DNA of 44,133 nucleotides, taken from the NCBI GenBank assembly GCA_003158195.1, contig PMHP01000157.1:585-44717 (forward strand), given 5' to 3'. The notes beneath the pieces are model-generated. The model did not search any database. It was not told the DNA's origin and saw only the letters and a program-made list of their open reading frames with translations. A program made the position numbers and the translations under genes. This DNA comes from Vulcanimicrobiota bacterium (GTDB lineage Bacteria > Vulcanimicrobiota > Vulcanimicrobiia > Vulcanimicrobiales > Vulcanimicrobiaceae). Shown here piece after piece: positions 17,314 through 25,612 of this stretch. Each line of letters starts with the position of its first letter. Position 1 is the first letter of the stretch.

Positions 17314-17889
17314 TCAATTGCTTAGCGTCCCTGCGGCTAAACCGAGTTCGCCCAACTCCTCGAGCGTGTAACGCGGGGTAATGTGCTGTTGGCAATTCCA
17401 ATCGAAGCCCTCTACCGCAAACACGATCCCCCGCTCGATTCGCGGATCGTAACTTGGCACGGTAAGGCTTTCCAAGAGCTCTGCATCTTCCGCTGCTTCG
17501 ACGATGTGCGCATGAGCCAAGATCTTCAGGCGCGATTGCGAGGGGTAGTCCATGAGGAAGAGCGCGACGCGGTCGTTCGTCTCGAGATTTCCGACTGAGA
17601 TGAACTGCTTGTTCCCTGCGAGATCCGCGAACCCGATCGTACGCTCGTCGAGGACGCGCAAAAAGCCCTTCGGGCCGCCCCGGTGCTGCACGTACGGCCA
17701 GCCCGTCTCGGAGACAGTCGCGAGGTAGAAGCTGTCCCGCGATTCGATGAACTCTCGTTCCTGCGGGCCAAGCGTCTCGGCTGGACCGGCCTCCGCCATT
17801 CGCCGCGCATACGCGCGACGCGAACCAAAGCGCTCCTGAAGCGCTTGGGCGTGCGGGGTAAAGGCGATTTGGGCAAAGCGGGATGGCAT
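17314..17889 (-). CDS. Pyridoxamine 5'-phosphate oxidase-like FMN-binding protein
   Basis: A 191-residue split-beta-barrel flavoprotein homologue. The core from about residue 48 reads SRDSFYLATVSETGWPYVQHRGG, then FADLAGNKQFISVGNL, DRVALFLMDYP and LKILAHAHIV, the usual order in the PNPOx-related/general-stress-protein group. These proteins bind FMN, F420 or heme and reduce or oxidise small molecules. ATG at 17889 is preferred because GGAG sits 7 nt upstream and family sequence begins there. It is divergent from the ComM gene. The substrate is unknown and vitamin B6 synthesis should not be assumed. Confidence 0.82.
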   Translation of the reverse strand: MPSRFAQIAFTPHAQALQERFGSRRAYARRMAEAGPAETLGPQEREFIESRDSFYLATVSETGWPYVQHRGGPKGFLRVLDERTIGFADLAGNKQFISVGNLETNDRVALFLMDYPSQSRLKILAHAHIVEAAEDAELLESLTVPSYDPRIERGIVFAVEGFDWNCQQHITPRYTLEELGELGLAAGTLSN

Positions 17890-18004
17890 GGCGCTGCTCC
17901 GGAGACGGGTGTACCACGCATAACCTCCGACGGGTTGCGACTCGGCGCGCCGTAGCCCTTGCGACTCCCAGGCTCGGTCGCGATAACCAGGCCGGAGGAC
18001 TGCA

Positions 18005-19537
18005 GTGCTCGCTCTGGCACATTCGGCTGCGATGCTTGGCATCGACGGCTTCGTCGTTCGCGTCGAGGCGGATAGCGCTCCCGGGACGCCCGGGTTCGCC
18101 ATTATCGGGCTCCCCGACAGCGCGCTTCGTGAAGCGCGGGATCGCGTCCGCGCGGCCGTCATAAACTCCGGCTATCAGTTTCCGGCGGGACGCGTGCTCG
18201 TCAACCTCGCACCGGCGGACATCCGCAAAGTCGGGCCCGGCTTCGATCTTCCGATCGCGCTCGCGCTGCTCGCGATCGACGAACAGCTCGATACGCTCGC
18301 CCTCGGGCGTTTCGTTGCGCTCGGCGAACTAGCGCTCGACGGAACCCTGCGCGCGACCCGCGGCGTGCTGCCGATGACGATCGGGGCACGCAACGCCGGC
18401 TTTGACGCCCTCATCGTGCCGAGCGCGAATGCGTCCGAGGCCGCACTGGTCGACGGCGTGCGGATATATGCCGTCGATGCACTCCACGACGCGGTCGCGG
18501 TCGTGCTCGGGCACGGAGAGAAATACCATCACCGCCCGGGCGCGCCCCCGACCGAGGCGACGCCAAGCGCGCAGGGCGATTTCAGCGACGTGCGCGGGCA
18601 AAGTTCCGCGAAGCGCGCGCTCGAGATCGCGGCGGCCGGCGGTCACAATGCACTGTTGGTCGGGCCGCCGGGATGCGGCAAGACGATGCTCGCGCGCCGC
18701 TTGCCCTCGATCCTGCCGCAGATGACAGCGCACGAAGCCCTCGAGGTCACGAAGATCTATAGCGTCGCCGGTTTACTCGCGCGCAACGCCGGCATCGTCG
18801 GAACGAGACCATTTCGCGCGCCTCATCACACAATCTCGCAGGTCGCGCTCTGCGGCGGTGGTAGCAGCCCGCGACCCGGGGAGATCTCGCTCGCGCAAAA
18901 CGGCGTCCTATTCCTCGACGAGCTACCGGAATATTCGCGCGCGGCGCTCGAGGTTATGCGTCAGCCGCTTGAAGAGGGCACGGTCACGATCGCACGCGCC
19001 GCCGGAAGTTTCACGTATCCCGCGCGCTTCGCGCTGGTTGCTTCGATGAATCCGTGCCCGTGCGGATTTCGCGGCACGCGCACGAACGATTGCCGCTGCG
19101 ACGACGCGACCGTCGCGCGCTACGTAGCGAAGCTCTCGGGTCCATTGCTGGATCGAATCGACCTGCACATCGACGTCGCGCGCGTCCCTTTCGACGACAT
19201 GGTCGCGCGCGGCGTCGCCGAATCGTCGGCCACGATACGCGCGCGAGTCGAGGCCGCGCGCGCCGTGCAGCGCGAGCGCTATGCCGGGACTGCGTTTTAC
19301 ACGAACGCCGGCGTCGCCGGCAGCGCCGTCAGGCGCTTCTGTACGCTCGATTCCGGCGCGACGGAGTTGCTGCGCACCGCAGCTGCAAAAGGCTATCTCT
19401 CCGCGCGGGCGCTCGATCGAATCGCTCGGGTCGCGCGAACCATCGCCGATCTGGCGGGCGCGCCGACGGTCGATGCCGCGCACGTCGCCGAAGCAATCGG
19501 CTACCGTTCGCTCGAACGCCGCGGCCTTGCAGCATGA
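18005..19537 (+). CDS. comM: YifB/ComM family Mg-chelatase-like AAA+ ATPase
   Basis: A 510-residue protein with the three expected parts: N-terminal ChlI-type domain (GTPGFAIIGLPDSALREARDR), central AAA+ module and C-terminal Mg_chelatase_C domain. Walker A is VGPPGCGKT near residue 220, Walker B is GVLFLDELPE, and ASMNPCPCGF with a downstream CRCDD marks the cysteine-rich insert. ComM is a hexameric helicase that promotes branch migration during natural transformation. GTG at 18005 has GGAGG 6 nt upstream. Usual length is about 505, so the gene is intact. It is followed by a hairpin and a convergent secreted-protein gene. Confidence 0.95.
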   Translation: MLALAHSAAMLGIDGFVVRVEADSAPGTPGFAIIGLPDSALREARDRVRAAVINSGYQFPAGRVLVNLAPADIRKVGPGFDLPIALALLAIDEQLDTLALGRFVALGELALDGTLRATRGVLPMTIGARNAGFDALIVPSANASEAALVDGVRIYAVDALHDAVAVVLGHGEKYHHRPGAPPTEATPSAQGDFSDVRGQSSAKRALEIAAAGGHNALLVGPPGCGKTMLARRLPSILPQMTAHEALEVTKIYSVAGLLARNAGIVGTRPFRAPHHTISQVALCGGGSSPRPGEISLAQNGVLFLDELPEYSRAALEVMRQPLEEGTVTIARAAGSFTYPARFALVASMNPCPCGFRGTRTNDCRCDDATVARYVAKLSGPLLDRIDLHIDVARVPFDDMVARGVAESSATIRARVEAARAVQRERYAGTAFYTNAGVAGSAVRRFCTLDSGATELLRTAAAKGYLSARALDRIARVARTIADLAGAPTVDAAHVAEAIGYRSLERRGLAA

Positions 19538-19567
19538 ACCGCGCGCAGCGCCGCTTTGCGGCGGTTA
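19536..19567. repeat. 32-bp direct repeat, left copy
   Basis: Starts GAACCGCGCG and matches 20175-20206 at 28 of 32 positions by hand alignment. The two copies flank the secreted-protein gene. This one spans the ComM stop region and the stop of the secreted-protein gene. Confidence 0.5.
19549..19563. terminator. Hairpin between convergent comM and the secreted-protein gene
   Basis: CGCCGC-TTT-GCGGCG, a perfect 6-bp stem, 11 nt after the comM stop and immediately after the stop of the opposing gene. It could terminate both. No strong T-run follows on the plus strand. Confidence 0.4.
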
Positions 19568-20125
19568 GGGCAACCCGACCGTCACCGCGCCGAACTTCGA
19601 GAAGTCGATCGCTTCGCGCTCGTGCGGAGCGACCAGATCGAGATGATGGATGCCGTCGGCATCCTCATACAAGGTTGCTGTGACGCGGCCCACCGGTGCC
19701 GTCCAAGATCCGACGATGACGCGGGTCCCCAGGCCGCGCCAGAGTTCGATGTGATCGTTGCACGAGCCGTCCTTCGTCCCCGGCGCATACGCCGTCCAAG
19801 GCTCGAACGAGGAGAGCCCTGGCCCCGGCGGCGCGCCCATCAGGCGCATCGGGCCGCCGGCGGACCTCCGCCACATCTTGCTGCCGATGACGAACACTTC
19901 GTCTTGAGCGCTCGTCGAGTGGAGGCGGTCGGGCGAGACCACATCCACCGTCGTCGCAGCCGCCGTGCCGGGATCGATCACGGCCCGGAACGATTTCTGG
20001 GCGGCGATTTTAGCCCACTTTCTACGACAGAGATCGAACTGTTCCGAATCGGCGTGCGCGGGCGCCGAAAGCAGCGGAACGAACGCGCTCGCGGTAAGCA
20101 ATACGGCAAGGACGCTTCTTTGCAT
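19565..20125 (-). CDS. Exported protein of unknown function
   Basis: A 186-residue protein with a clear Sec signal peptide (MQRSVLAVLLTASAFVPLL, cleavage likely after APAHA). The mature part begins DSEQFDLCRRKWAKI. It has scattered beta-rich segments such as DEVFVIGSKMWRR, then GTRVIVGSWTAPVGRVTATLY and GIHHLDLVAP. It contains two Cys (in DLCRRK and GSCNDH), which could form a disulfide. I recognise no family. It is flanked by 32-bp direct repeats and is divergent from the lipid kinase gene. Confidence 0.75.
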   Translation of the reverse strand: MQRSVLAVLLTASAFVPLLSAPAHADSEQFDLCRRKWAKIAAQKSFRAVIDPGTAAATTVDVVSPDRLHSTSAQDEVFVIGSKMWRRSAGGPMRLMGAPPGPGLSSFEPWTAYAPGTKDGSCNDHIELWRGLGTRVIVGSWTAPVGRVTATLYEDADGIHHLDLVAPHEREAIDFSKFGAVTVGLP

Positions 20126-20174
20126 GCTCTCAAGTCTAGCAGAGTTTGCGAGAAATGCACTCACCGCCCGCCTC

Positions 20175-20206
20175 GAACCGCGCGTAGCGCGGCTGTGCGG
20201 CGGGTA
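20175..20206. repeat. 32-bp direct repeat, right copy
   Basis: Matches 19536-19567 at 28 of 32 positions. It contains the small hairpin CCGCGC-GTA-GCGCGG and ends on the first base of the lipid kinase start codon, so it also carries that gene's ribosome-binding region. Confidence 0.5.
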
Positions 20207-21111
20207 TGCTGACTCGGATGCGCGCCACACTTATCGTCAACGCCGGCTCGGGCCGTTCCGGCCGACGCAAGGCCGACGAACTCCCCGCGATGCTCGCGGC
20301 GCGCGGGATTCACCTCGATGGTTTCTGGGCGGTTGAAGACGAAGGCGAACTGCGCAAACGCGTCCAGCGCGCCGTGAAATTGGATGCGGACACCGTGATT
20401 GTCGGCGGCGGGGACGGCTCGATGACCACCGCCGTCGACGTGCTTGCGAAGCGCAGTAAGGTTCTCGGCGTGCTGCCGCTCGGCACCGGCAACAGCTTCG
20501 CGCGCACGATCGGCCTCGACGACGACCTCGCGGGCGCGATCGACGCACTGGTGGCTCGACGCATCGAGTGCGTCGACCTTGGAATCGTCGCCGGCACCTA
20601 CTTCGCGAACTTTGCGACGATCGGGCTATCGGCCGAGATCGCGGAAGAGGCATCGCGGCCGCTGAAGCGCGCGATCGGCGCGGCATCGTACGTCATCGCG
20701 GGGCTGTTGCCGTTCATGAGGGCCAAGCCGTTCCGCGCGACGATCGTCGTGGACGGCGAAAAAAACCGAATGAAGACACAGCAAATCGTCATTGCGAGCG
20801 GCCGCTATTTTGGGCATCAACCGATCGCCCCCGATGCGACGGCCGTCGACCACCGCCTCGCGTTCTTTACGACAACGGGCGTGTCGCACGCCGAAGTCGC
20901 ACGGATGTATCTCGCGATGGGACTCGGCGTGCAGGACAGCCTGCCCGACGCGATCGCGTTCTCGGCGCGCGAGATTCGCGTGAAGACGAAGCCGCGCCAG
21001 AAGATCAGCGTCGACGGCAATCGTCTCGGCAAAACCCCGGCGACCTTTCGCGTCGTGCCTCGGGCGCTCAACGTCATCGTCGGCCCGAGATTCGACGCGG
21101 TCAGTCGATGA
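20206..21111 (+). CDS. Diacylglycerol/lipid kinase, YegS/DagK family
   Basis: A 301-residue cytoplasmic or membrane-associated lipid kinase. The N-terminus has LIVNAGSGRSGRRK, the catalytic GGGDGSM lies near residue 68, and LPLGTGNSFA near residue 92 is the second family signature. The C-terminal half holds the beta-sandwich with ISVDGN. It phosphorylates diacylglycerol or a related lipid with ATP. ATG at 20206 or 20218 is possible. Its stop overlaps the PAP2 start (ATGA), pairing a lipid kinase with a lipid phosphatase in one transcript. Confidence 0.9.
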   Translation: MLTRMRATLIVNAGSGRSGRRKADELPAMLAARGIHLDGFWAVEDEGELRKRVQRAVKLDADTVIVGGGDGSMTTAVDVLAKRSKVLGVLPLGTGNSFARTIGLDDDLAGAIDALVARRIECVDLGIVAGTYFANFATIGLSAEIAEEASRPLKRAIGAASYVIAGLLPFMRAKPFRATIVVDGEKNRMKTQQIVIASGRYFGHQPIAPDATAVDHRLAFFTTTGVSHAEVARMYLAMGLGVQDSLPDAIAFSAREIRVKTKPRQKISVDGNRLGKTPATFRVVPRALNVIVGPRFDAVSR

Positions 21112-21704
21112 GCGCAAGCGTGCTCTCGGTCGCGGCCGTCGCGTGTTTCGCCGCCTGCGCCGCTCTCGGAGCCTACGTGCGCGCCCACCCGGCATCGCGC
21201 CTCGACGCTCTCGCCGTGCGGCTACGCGGCCGCGCGACGCGACTTGCCGCATTCTTTACACGGCTGGGCCGGTGGTATGCGGTGCTCGGGCTTGGGATCC
21301 TTGCGGCGCTCGTCGCGCAGCTTACCGGCTCGGGTGCGTTGCTCGTAGTAGCGTTGCTCGTGTCGCAGATTCTCGCGCAAGGCGTCATCTCGCGGGTCAA
21401 GGCGCTCGTCCGGCGCCCACGCCCCGACCGGTGGCTGGTGCGCTTCGAGCCTGACCTTTCCTATCCGAGCGGCCACTCCGCGACGAGCATCATCTTCTTC
21501 CTGCCGCTCGCCTATCTCGCGCTGCACGCCCGCTTCGTTCCACCGCTGGTTGCGGATTCCGTCGCAGCCGCGCTCGGGGCATGCGTCATCGGCATTCCCT
21601 GGTCGCGCATGGCGCTCGCCGCGCACTACGCAACCGACGTCATCGGGGGGATCCTGTTCGGCGGCGGGTGGTTGTGCGCAACCCTCGCGATCATCTACCG
21701 CTAA
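21108..21704 (+). CDS. PAP2-superfamily phosphatase
   Basis: A 198-residue membrane protein with about five helices. All three PAP2 motifs are present: KALVRRPRP (motif 1), PSGHSA (motif 2) and SRMALAAHYATDVIGG (motif 3, catalytic His and Asp). These enzymes dephosphorylate phosphatidate, undecaprenyl diphosphate or similar lipids at the outer face of the membrane. The ATG overlaps the lipid kinase stop by 4 nt. The 3' end overlaps the convergent Rieske gene by 4 bp. It could act against the product of the kinase next to it, though undecaprenyl recycling is equally possible. Confidence 0.9.
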   Translation: MSASVLSVAAVACFAACAALGAYVRAHPASRLDALAVRLRGRATRLAAFFTRLGRWYAVLGLGILAALVAQLTGSGALLVVALLVSQILAQGVISRVKALVRRPRPDRWLVRFEPDLSYPSGHSATSIIFFLPLAYLALHARFVPPLVADSVAAALGACVIGIPWSRMALAAHYATDVIGGILFGGGWLCATLAIIYR

Positions 21705-22588
21705 CGAACGGGCGCACGTACCTCGACCGAGCCGTCGACGACGCGCGTCTCAAATCGGGCTTGGGGAAACGACGCCGGGCCTTCGATGACCGCTCCGTCC
21801 TCGAGCGAGAAAACAGAACCGTGCCACGGACAGCGCACGCAGGCGTCTCCCTCGAGCGTCCCTTCGCGCAGCGGGCCGCCGCGGTGCGTGCAAGCGCCGG
21901 AGATGGCGAAGACGGTCTGACCGCGCCGAAACAGCAACAGTGCGATACCGTTAACGCCGGCGGCACTCATACCGCCGTCCTCGATCGCGTCCAGCGTCGC
22001 AACCCGCGTGAAGCCGTCCGGCGGATCCAGCGGCTCCGCCGTATGCTTCGTCCCGAGTTGGTAATTGGCCATCAGTTCACCGCCGAGATATGCGGCGAAG
22101 GTCGCGACGGCATAACTCAGATACGCTACGGCGATGCCGGCGCCGCGTCTGTCCGCGCGCCGCAGGAGAAGTGAAACGACGTAGCCGGCGACCGCAATAC
22201 CGTTTGCCAGCGCGTGGCCCATCCCGAGCGTTCGCGGCTCGTCCTTGGTATCGGCCCAATCCGCGTAGCCGGTGGCGACCGCAGCGACGCTGCCGAGCAA
22301 GCCGAGACCGAGCGTTGCGTCGGAAGCGAGCGCAACGTCGGATCCGGCGAGTTCGACCGCATCAAGGACAGCTGTAACAGTCCACGCCCCGATTGGAATA
22401 TCCGTCAACACGGGGTGCAGTGCGTGCCCGAGAAACGTTCCGTTGAGGACGTACTTGACCGGCGGACCGCCCGCATCCCGGAGGCCAAGCATCACGGGCT
22501 GCCACGTCTCCCCGAGTTTCGCGAGGATCGAGTTGCGCGCGAGGCGATCGGTCAAGCGATCGTTCAGGGACTTCTCCGGGTTTAGCAT
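21701..22588 (-). CDS. DUF2231 membrane domain fused to Rieske [2Fe-2S] domain
   Basis: A 295-residue fusion. Residues ~45-175 form a four-helix DUF2231-type membrane domain (GHALHPVLTDIPIGAW is its signature). Residues ~195-295 are a Rieske ferredoxin with cluster ligands in GACTHRGGPL and CPWHGSVFS. The arrangement suggests a membrane-anchored electron carrier. ATG at 22588 is chosen over TTG at 22615 since family sequence starts soon after. It is divergent from the methyltransferase at 22670. The redox partner is not identifiable here. Confidence 0.88.
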   Translation of the reverse strand: MLNPEKSLNDRLTDRLARNSILAKLGETWQPVMLGLRDAGGPPVKYVLNGTFLGHALHPVLTDIPIGAWTVTAVLDAVELAGSDVALASDATLGLGLLGSVAAVATGYADWADTKDEPRTLGMGHALANGIAVAGYVVSLLLRRADRRGAGIAVAYLSYAVATFAAYLGGELMANYQLGTKHTAEPLDPPDGFTRVATLDAIEDGGMSAAGVNGIALLLFRRGQTVFAISGACTHRGGPLREGTLEGDACVRCPWHGSVFSLEDGAVIEGPASFPQARFETRVVDGSVEVRAPVR

Positions 22589-22669
22589 AGCCGTTTCGTA
22601 CCCGGATTGCCGCAACTCAACGTTGCCGGCGGCGGGGTGCCTCCGTCGGGTTCAGAGAAGGGCGACCCG

Positions 22670-23323
22670 ATGGTTAACGCACGACGCTCGAGGCTCGGGG
22701 CGCGCGTGTCCGGGCGGCGCGCCGGGCAGCGGTTCGACGCCGAGCACGGCGTCGCGACGGAGGCGTTGCTGTTCCTTGGGGATCTCGACCCGGAAGCGAT
22801 TGGGCCGAACATCGCGCACGCGACGCACTACGAGCCAACGCCGGTCGGCGATTTCGCGGCATTGATCGCGCACGTTCCGTTTCCGCTCGACGATGCAACC
22901 TTCGTCGACCTCGGGGCCGGGATGGGGCGCGCTGTCCTGCTCGCCGCGCGCCGTCCGTTCCGCCAAGTCATCGGTGTTGAGATTTCGCGCGCACTCTACG
23001 AGATCGCGCGCGACAATCTGGCACAGGTCGCGTCGAAGGCGCTGCGCCGCCGCGACGTGCGGCTCGTCTGCGCCGATGCGGCAACCTACCGGTTTCCTCG
23101 CGGACCGCTCGTGGTCTATCTCTTCAACCCGTTTGACGCAACCGTGCTCTCCGGAATCCTCGACCGCTTAGCTGCAGGCCCGATGCGCGAACTCGCAATC
23201 GTGTATCACACCCCGGCCGAGCGCGCGACCGTCGAGACGCATCCGGCATTCGAACTCATCGCCGAAGAGCGCTTCGGAACGGTCTATCGCCGGTGTCGGG
23301 CATCTTCTTCCTCGACGATCTGA
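22670..23323 (+). CDS. Class I SAM-dependent methyltransferase
   Basis: A 217-residue methyltransferase. Motif I is FVDLGAGMGRAVLLAA, followed by GVEISRALYEIARDN (acidic ribose-binding residue), CADAATYRFP (motif II/III) and VVYLFNPFDATVL (motif IV). The VDLGAGMGR form is shared with DOT1-like and small bacterial methyltransferases of unknown substrate. ATG at 22670 is chosen; an upstream start would add a Gly/Pro-rich stretch. The 3' end overlaps the convergent membrane-protein gene by 40 bp. The substrate is unknown. Confidence 0.82.
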   Translation: MVNARRSRLGARVSGRRAGQRFDAEHGVATEALLFLGDLDPEAIGPNIAHATHYEPTPVGDFAALIAHVPFPLDDATFVDLGAGMGRAVLLAARRPFRQVIGVEISRALYEIARDNLAQVASKALRRRDVRLVCADAATYRFPRGPLVVYLFNPFDATVLSGILDRLAAGPMRELAIVYHTPAERATVETHPAFELIAEERFGTVYRRCRASSSSTI

Positions 23324-23982
23324 CCGACGCCCAGCTGACGCGAAGCAATCGCCCCAAACGATCGCCGCGGCGGCTGGAGCGCGCGCAGGAACAAAACGAA
23401 TCCAGCGACTGCAGAAACGACGAAGGTCAGGGCGGCGGCCCCGATGTAGGCGGATCCGTTCGGCCCGAGGCCGGCGATGCGATCGACGTTAACAAATGCG
23501 AATCCGATGCTTGCGGCTGCGACCAAAAAGCACGCGCCCGAAGCAATCCAAAAAAGGATTTGCGGCGGATGCGATGCGGTAAAAACCAGGCCGGACGGTT
23601 GCCGTGACGCGGCGGCGCTAGCGGGCGGCGGCGAGGCTCCGGAGGCACCGGCGGCCGCCCTCTGCACGTCGAAGACGATCTCGGGCGCCTGCTGCGACTC
23701 GTAGTCGAAATGCAAGTGCAGAGACGGGCCGTCGTAGCGCGTCTCGGGAGCTGCGATGTATCGGGGCGCGTCCCATTCCTGCGAGATGACGGCGAGGGGA
23801 GTTTTGCCGTCAAGCACCGACCACGTCGCTCGACCGCGCACCACAGGCAAGTACCCGGAACGAATTACGGCTTCGAGGAGCGCTTGCAAGGTGCTCCCCG
23901 AGGGGACTTTCAGCGACTCTTCGTGCGGCGCATCGACATCGTCGCCCATCGCGACGCTCTCACGCGTCAGCTTCAACTTCAT
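23284..23982 (-). CDS. Unrecognised protein with soluble N-terminus and two membrane helices
   Basis: A 232-residue protein. Residues 1-110 are soluble and beta-rich (SLKVPSGSTLQALLEAVI, ATWSVLDGKTPLAVISQEW). An Ala/Pro/Ser linker (about 111-130) leads to two hydrophobic helices (about 144-165 and 177-200) and a charged tail. I find no family. It sits 10 nt downstream of the exported protein gene at 23993, so the two are probably co-transcribed. It converges on the methyltransferase with a 40-bp overlap. Confidence 0.7.
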   Translation of the reverse strand: MKLKLTRESVAMGDDVDAPHEESLKVPSGSTLQALLEAVIRSGYLPVVRGRATWSVLDGKTPLAVISQEWDAPRYIAAPETRYDGPSLHLHFDYESQQAPEIVFDVQRAAAGASGASPPPASAAASRQPSGLVFTASHPPQILFWIASGACFLVAAASIGFAFVNVDRIAGLGPNGSAYIGAAALTFVVSAVAGFVLFLRALQPPRRSFGAIASRQLGVGQIVEEEDARHRR

Positions 23983-23992
23983 CTTTACGTTT

Positions 23993-24526
23993 CTAGTGCG
24001 ATATGCCGCGCGGGACCATCGCGCGCATGTCGTTTACCCAGCGCCCGTACTGAGCCATCGTCGGAATTTGCCCCGACGGAAGCGGCACGTGCTGCGAGAA
24101 GGCGACAACGTAGGCCGGCTTCTCGCGATCGGCGGCAAAGTACACCACGACGTACTCGGTATCCGAACCGGAGGAGAGGAGCAGCCGCGTGGCGGCCTCT
24201 TCGGCGTGCAGCGGTTTCTTGGGCCTCACCCATTGCGGGTTTGCACCGGGGCCTAGGTACGGTTTCACGATGGCCATGTATCGCCCCGTCGCACCGGCCA
24301 GCGTGTGAACGTCGCCGTACTTGAGGATCGTGACCATGTTCTGCCAGCGATCGACCGTCTCACCGGAGCGTAAGAACTCCGTCTTCGATGACGTCGCGTC
24401 TTTCGCGGACCACGCTTGGCAATACGATTGTCCGTCGAGTTTGAAGCAAGGGCCCGAAGACGCGGCCGAAGCCGGAAGTGGCGCCAGGGCGGCGGCTGCG
24501 ACGAGGAGGCGGAAGGCTTGATTCAT
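23993..24526 (-). CDS. Exported protein of unknown function
   Basis: A 177-residue protein with a Sec signal peptide (MNQAFRLLVAAAALAPLPASA, cleavage about residue 21). Two Cys near the mature start (GPCFKLDGQSYCQAW) may form a disulfide. The rest alternates strands and helices (TEFLRSGETVDRWQNMVTIL; DTEYVVVYFAADREKPAYVV). I do not recognise a family. It is first gene of a likely two-gene unit with 23284-23982. A promoter-like sequence lies about 50-77 nt upstream. Confidence 0.72.
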   Translation of the reverse strand: MNQAFRLLVAAAALAPLPASAASSGPCFKLDGQSYCQAWSAKDATSSKTEFLRSGETVDRWQNMVTILKYGDVHTLAGATGRYMAIVKPYLGPGANPQWVRPKKPLHAEEAATRLLLSSGSDTEYVVVYFAADREKPAYVVAFSQHVPLPSGQIPTMAQYGRWVNDMRAMVPRGISH

Positions 24527-24575
24527 GCTCGTGACCCGCTCTTTCTGGGCAGTGTGCGTGCAAGGGATACGGTAA

Positions 24576-24603
24576 ATGCTACGCTATCAGCCCATCGTCT
24601 CAA
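24576..24603 (-). promoter_or_regulatory. Candidate promoter of the 23993-24526 gene
   Basis: On the minus strand TTGAGA (24603-24598) and TAGCAT (24581-24576) are separated by 16 bp, about 50 nt before the ATG. An inverted repeat (CGTCTC-gttg-GAGACG, 24607-24622) lies just upstream. Judged by eye only. Confidence 0.3.
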
Positions 24604-24790
24604 AGCGTCTCGTTGGAGACGGTTTGGGACGGTGCGGCGGCTAGACTCGAACCATGGCCGCCGCCCGATGAGGGTGAACCTGGTCTTAAGCGGCCTCATA
24701 GACACCGGCAGCGAAACGCGCCTCGCCCCCTCTTTAGCTCCGCCCTGCCTTCGCACCCGCGCATGCCGCGCAGCCCCCACGGGAGTGAAC

Positions 24791-25612
24791 ATGGATAGAT
24801 CGAGGATGTCGTGCGTTCTGCGGTGCCTGCGGCTATTGCTCGTGGCCGGTGCCGTCGCCGTTGCAAGCGGCGTGGGTGCGTTTGCATCGGTGACCTGGCC
24901 GCCGGCTCTCGTGAGCGCGCTCTTCAACGACGGCGATGCCGCGATCGAGACCTGCGCGCAATCGAGCCACGCGGCTTCGCACGCCGCGTATGCCCAGACG
25001 AACTTCAATCTCCACACCGTTGCTTTGCGGAGCGGCCCGCAGATGTTCGTCCTCGAGGGCGGCGGCAGCTGCGTGTGCGGCCAGAACTGCAAGGTCGAAA
25101 TCTTTGCGCGGCAGGGGGACGCGTACACCTCCGTGCTCTCGACCTACGGCATCTCAGCCGAGGCGCGGCCCGATGGAAGCGCCGTGATCACGGTCCACGA
25201 CAGCGCGGATGTGATCTTCCGGGCCACGTATCGCTGGAACGGCACGAAGTACGTCGACGTCCACGATGAGGAGGTTCTCTACGCACGGAATATCGCAAAG
25301 CCGGCGTTGCGGAAAATCGCGTTCGCACCGGGCGCGTCCTCCGAGGTGGTCACGGGCACGAAGCTGGCCGCCGGTTTCGAGGACCACTACCAACTCGACG
25401 GGGCCGCCGGCCAAACGGCGACCTTTACCCTTGTCGCTCGCGATACGCACTTCGACTCGGTGACGATCATCGCCCCAGGCGGAACCGAACTCGGCACCTT
25501 CCAACGCGGAACGCTATCCGTCAAGCTGCCCGAGACGGGCACGTACGCTCTCCTGGTTAACGGCGCCGACGAACAGTTTTCCAAGTATGCCTTGGAGATC
25601 GCCATTCACTAA
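24791..25612 (+). CDS. Exported protein with C-terminal PPC-like domain
   Basis: A 273-residue protein. The signal peptide spans about residues 1-33 (LRLLLVAGAVAVASGVGAFA). A Cys-containing middle (SCVCGQNCKVEIF, three Cys) is followed by a beta-rich segment. The final ~95 residues resemble a bacterial pre-peptidase C-terminal (PPC) domain: GQTATFTLVARDTHFDSVTI, then a Leu-Pro-Glu-Thr-Gly-Thr-Tyr segment and LLVNGAD. PPC domains usually accompany secreted enzymes, but none is attached here. GGGAG lies 5 nt before the ATG. The stop overlaps the next start by one base. Confidence 0.78.
   Translation: MDRSRMSCVLRCLRLLLVAGAVAVASGVGAFASVTWPPALVSALFNDGDAAIETCAQSSHAASHAAYAQTNFNLHTVALRSGPQMFVLEGGGSCVCGQNCKVEIFARQGDAYTSVLSTYGISAEARPDGSAVITVHDSADVIFRATYRWNGTKYVDVHDEEVLYARNIAKPALRKIAFAPGASSEVVTGTKLAAGFEDHYQLDGAAGQTATFTLVARDTHFDSVTIIAPGGTELGTFQRGTLSVKLPETGTYALLVNGADEQFSKYALEIAIH

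Noticed and set aside
24640-24690. tRNA-like GGTTCGAGTC on the minus strand, suggesting a tRNA 3' half
   Set aside because: The T-stem does not pair properly, and no anticodon arm, D-arm or 7-bp acceptor stem could be found in the right positions.
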